Positions 61,876 through 64,000 of a stretch of 64,000 nt of DNA are shown one piece after another; the first letter of the stretch is position 1; every line of letters starts with the position of its first letter. Location: positions 4,772,573 to 4,836,572 of the forward strand of contig CM119266.1 in NCBI GenBank assembly GCA_051294375.1. Reading direction: 5' to 3'. The stretch is from Paraspadella gotoi (taxonomy: Eukaryota; Chaetognatha). Below the pieces are notes generated by a model that was not told the DNA's origin, searched no databases, and worked only from the letters and a program-made list of their open reading frames with translations. Made by a program: the position numbers and the translations under genes.

Positions 61876-61900
61876 NNNNNNNNNNNNNNNNNNNNNNNNN
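61876..61900. other. Assembly gap (25 N)
   Basis: Run of 25 N in the pyrimidine-rich minisatellite of unit B. Confidence 0.99.
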
Positions 61901-62096
61901 TAATACCTCCCTTTTCCTATTTCCCTTTTAATACCTGCCTTTTCTTCCCCTCCTTCATATTTTCCCTCTCTCATCCCTTCTCTCTCGTCTCTCTCCCCTA
62001 AAAACGTAATCGATTTTCTCTCTCTCTCTCTCCCTCTCTCTCTCTTTCCCTCTCTCTCTCTCCTTCCAAAAAAAAATCCTTTCTCCCATTACTTAC

Positions 62097-62261
62097 CCAA
62101 AAAGACGAGTGTGACCAGCGTGCCCAGAACAGATAAGGTTAAAACGACGGTGGACCAATGTTGGTCGATGTAAGCTCCTTCCGTTCCGGGGTAAAGGAAG
62201 AGGTAAGATTGGTGTCCCCAGAGAGGTGGAGTCGTTTTGACCAGTTGATTGGCCACGCGGT
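62097..62261 (-). CDS. Receptor TM1 exon, intact copy
   Basis: 165 bp, entered and left in phase 1 like its neighbours. Reads RVANQLVKTTPPLWGHQS, then YLFLYPGTEGAYIDQHW and the membrane helix VVLTLSVLGTLVTLVFL. Joined to the TM2-3 exon of copy A (39141-39461) the frame continues as LVFLVHVSIKAL, giving TM1, the first inner loop and TM2 with no gap. This is the best evidence that unit B and the 5-kb unit are consecutive parts of one receptor gene. Confidence 0.9.
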
Positions 62262-62281
62262 CTGAAAGAGAACGGAAAGGT

Positions 62282-62306
62282 NNNNNNNNNNNNNNNNNNN
62301 NNNNNN
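62282..62306. other. Assembly gap (25 N)
   Basis: Run of 25 N between unit B and the third copy of the 5-kb unit. Confidence 0.99.
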
Positions 62307-62326
62307 AATAAAAAAAAGAGAGAGAT

Positions 62327-63053
62327 CTTCTAATCTTGTATCAATAAATCGATACACATTTGAAAACAGCTCTGGATGAATTGATTTTAATTTCGTAAAG
62401 ATTTCGTGATTTTATCCATATCGATCCATCCTATCACAAGGGGAATTCCCTCACCTCCTTCTAACTCACCAGCGTAAAAAGCGACGAGCCACGCGATCCA
62501 CAGCGCCGCGGCGATACAGAAAGTCGCCAGCAGCCGCCGCGCTTCCTCCTGCAGCAGCCGCAGGCGTCGCCGAGGGACGACGAGCCTCTCGGGCCGCGGG
62601 ACCGAGTGAGGCTGGCGGCGTTGGAGGTGGGGTGTCCGGCGGGGTGTCCGGAGACGAGGTGGTTGGGTGTGTTGAGGGTAGAAAGACTCGTTCGAGGAGA
62701 GAGAAACCGCCCGTCTTTCGTAGATTCGCCAGGCGTCGGTGCAAGGAAGGGTGGCTGTGATTAAGAGGCCTGGAGATATGGAAAGATTTAATTTATTTAT
62801 TTGTTTATTTAAATTGCTAAGCAATTAATTTCGCAACTTCGTTGTATTAACCTAAACCATACTAGAGGATACTTGTGAATTTGATTAGTTTCATTAAAAA
62901 AACATTTCATGATACTATTTTCCGCATCAATCCAACCAAAAAACTCCATTTATATTTATTGTAATAAAAATGGTTTTTTGTCGCTTTTTGAAGAAAAAAA
63001 GGCCTCACAGGAGGAAATTGAGACCCCATATTATGGAGCGTTTTACTTCCTGA

Positions 63054-63098
<45 letters not shown>

Positions 63099-64000
63099 TT
63101 GGTTCCACGATTCTTTCCCTCTTAGAATTGAAAATTCCATCGTTTGAGTGACTCTTGTTGACTCTTGAAATCCGGGCGGAATTTTTACCTCTGAAAAACA
63201 CTTTTATTCAACCTTAAATCCTCATAAAAAGTGACTCTCTCTCTGTCTTTTCTCTCTTTCTCTCTCGCTCCCAAGCGTCCACTTTATTGCCTTCCGCGAG
63301 GGAAACCACTCAATAAACTAAGAGATTCTTTTTTCTCTCTTTTCGCCTTAAAAAAAAAAGAACTCGTTTACACTAACGGTTATTAGTCTCTGCGATTAAA
63401 AAAGAGAGAAGGGAAAAAAGCTTTGGAGGTTGTCAGCCTCGTTAAAAAAGAGCTAAAAAAATCTTTCTTTTTTTAGAGCTCTTTCTCTCTCTCTCTCCCT
63501 CTTCTCCTCTCTCTCTCTCTCTCTCCTTTTCTCGGTAAATGACTCTCACTCTTGAAAAAAAAGCGTAAACAGTTGGCGGAAAAGGTCTTAGCTAGGGATT
63601 TTACGAAGAGCGAGACGATGGCTCTCTCTTCACTCTCAACTTTTCCATCTCCCTCTCTCTCTCCCTCACTTCCTCCCTCCCAATCTTTAAAGTTTTCTCA
63701 GCCACTTTCCTTACGATTCTTTAAGAAAAACTAAATTAGGGATAGAGACGTCGAAAGAAGGACGTCTAATTAAAGATTTCAAAAAGAGTTAAAAAACTTT
63801 GGTGAGGAAGTTCTGAGTTCTAGTTCTCACAAAAAAACAGATGACAGACTAACAGTAAATGTGACTGACAATGTTGACATTAATTTGTTTTTGGTTGAAG
63901 AATGCTCTCTCTCTCTTTCTTTCTCTCCTCTCACCCAAAACTAAGAGAACCATGACGTAAACGAACGAGGCGACGAATTCCGTCTTCCCGATGTCGCAGA
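62327..64000. repeat. 5-kb unit, copy A'' (partial, runs off the window)
   Basis: Third copy of 35006-40039 in the same orientation. The TM6 exon is 62470-62769 (300 bp against 303, several indels). The TM4-5 exon begins at about 63956 and is cut by the window end. Sequence before 62327 ('aataaaaaaaagagag') is shared with the left flank of A' but not with that of copy A. Confidence 0.93.

Larger units (their letters stand above)
61464..62281 (-). repeat. Unit B, minus-orientation copy
   Basis: Inverted copy of 55405-56280, interrupted by a 25-N gap at 61876-61900. Here unit B is directly adjacent to the TM2 side of the 5-kb unit, which is the order expected for one minus-strand gene. Confidence 0.9.

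Noticed and set aside
56473-64000. Copies A' and A'' as paralogous receptor genes
   Set aside because: All exons are frameshifted by scattered indels and the copies are joined at N gaps; assembly artefact is simpler.

Overview
The window is nuclear DNA of an intron-rich invertebrate animal. Genes are split into short exons with GT/AG junctions, exons are GC-rich and introns AT-rich, and (CT)n/(GA)n microsatellites, minisatellites and short interspersed repeats fill the non-coding space. The gene content (CNNM, Piezo, a seven-transmembrane receptor with a large ectodomain) is metazoan. An arthropod or other ecdysozoan is my best guess, but the sequence does not prove it. There are no bacterial-style operons, CRISPR arrays or phage genes.

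Layout: (1) 722-4266, minus strand: a complete five-exon CNNM-type magnesium transporter/CBS-pair protein of about 800 aa. (2) 5394-7310, minus: a complete eight-exon 2-oxoglutarate/Fe(II) oxygenase of the isopenicillin-N-synthase-like type, 333 aa. (3) 10630-14702, plus: eight phase-consistent exons coding the N-terminal 426 residues of a Piezo mechanosensitive channel. Two further low-complexity exons at 25354-25790 and 26780-26889 probably belong to its cytosolic linker. The remaining Piezo blades and pore are not in the window. The intervening 10 kb holds interspersed repeats, a near-perfect 78-bp palindrome and a hammerhead-like motif. (4) 28974-39461, minus: the membrane part and cytosolic tail of a class C-like (possibly bride-of-sevenless-like) receptor. 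(5) 43660-55588, plus: exons that look like the ectodomain and first transmembrane segment of the same receptor, in the opposite orientation. (6) 55405-64000: inverted and direct copies of the receptor's membrane region, separated by runs of 25 N.

The main result is the receptor. A minus-strand copy of the TM1 exon (62097-62261) has an intact frame and splices in perfect phase to the TM2-3 exon of the 5-kb unit. The ectodomain exons at 51.9-55.6 kb splice in phase to that same TM1 exon. The ectodomain and membrane parts therefore form one gene that this assembly has cut and inverted. The 5-kb unit occurs three times (35006-40039, 56473-61463, 62327-end). Only the first keeps all its reading frames; the others carry scattered single-base indels. 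I read this as misassembly or unresolved haplotypes rather than biology, but the structure should be checked before any gene model is used.

Genes are unlikely to act as a pathway. CNNM, Piezo and the receptor are all plasma-membrane proteins, but nothing in the sequence links their regulation.
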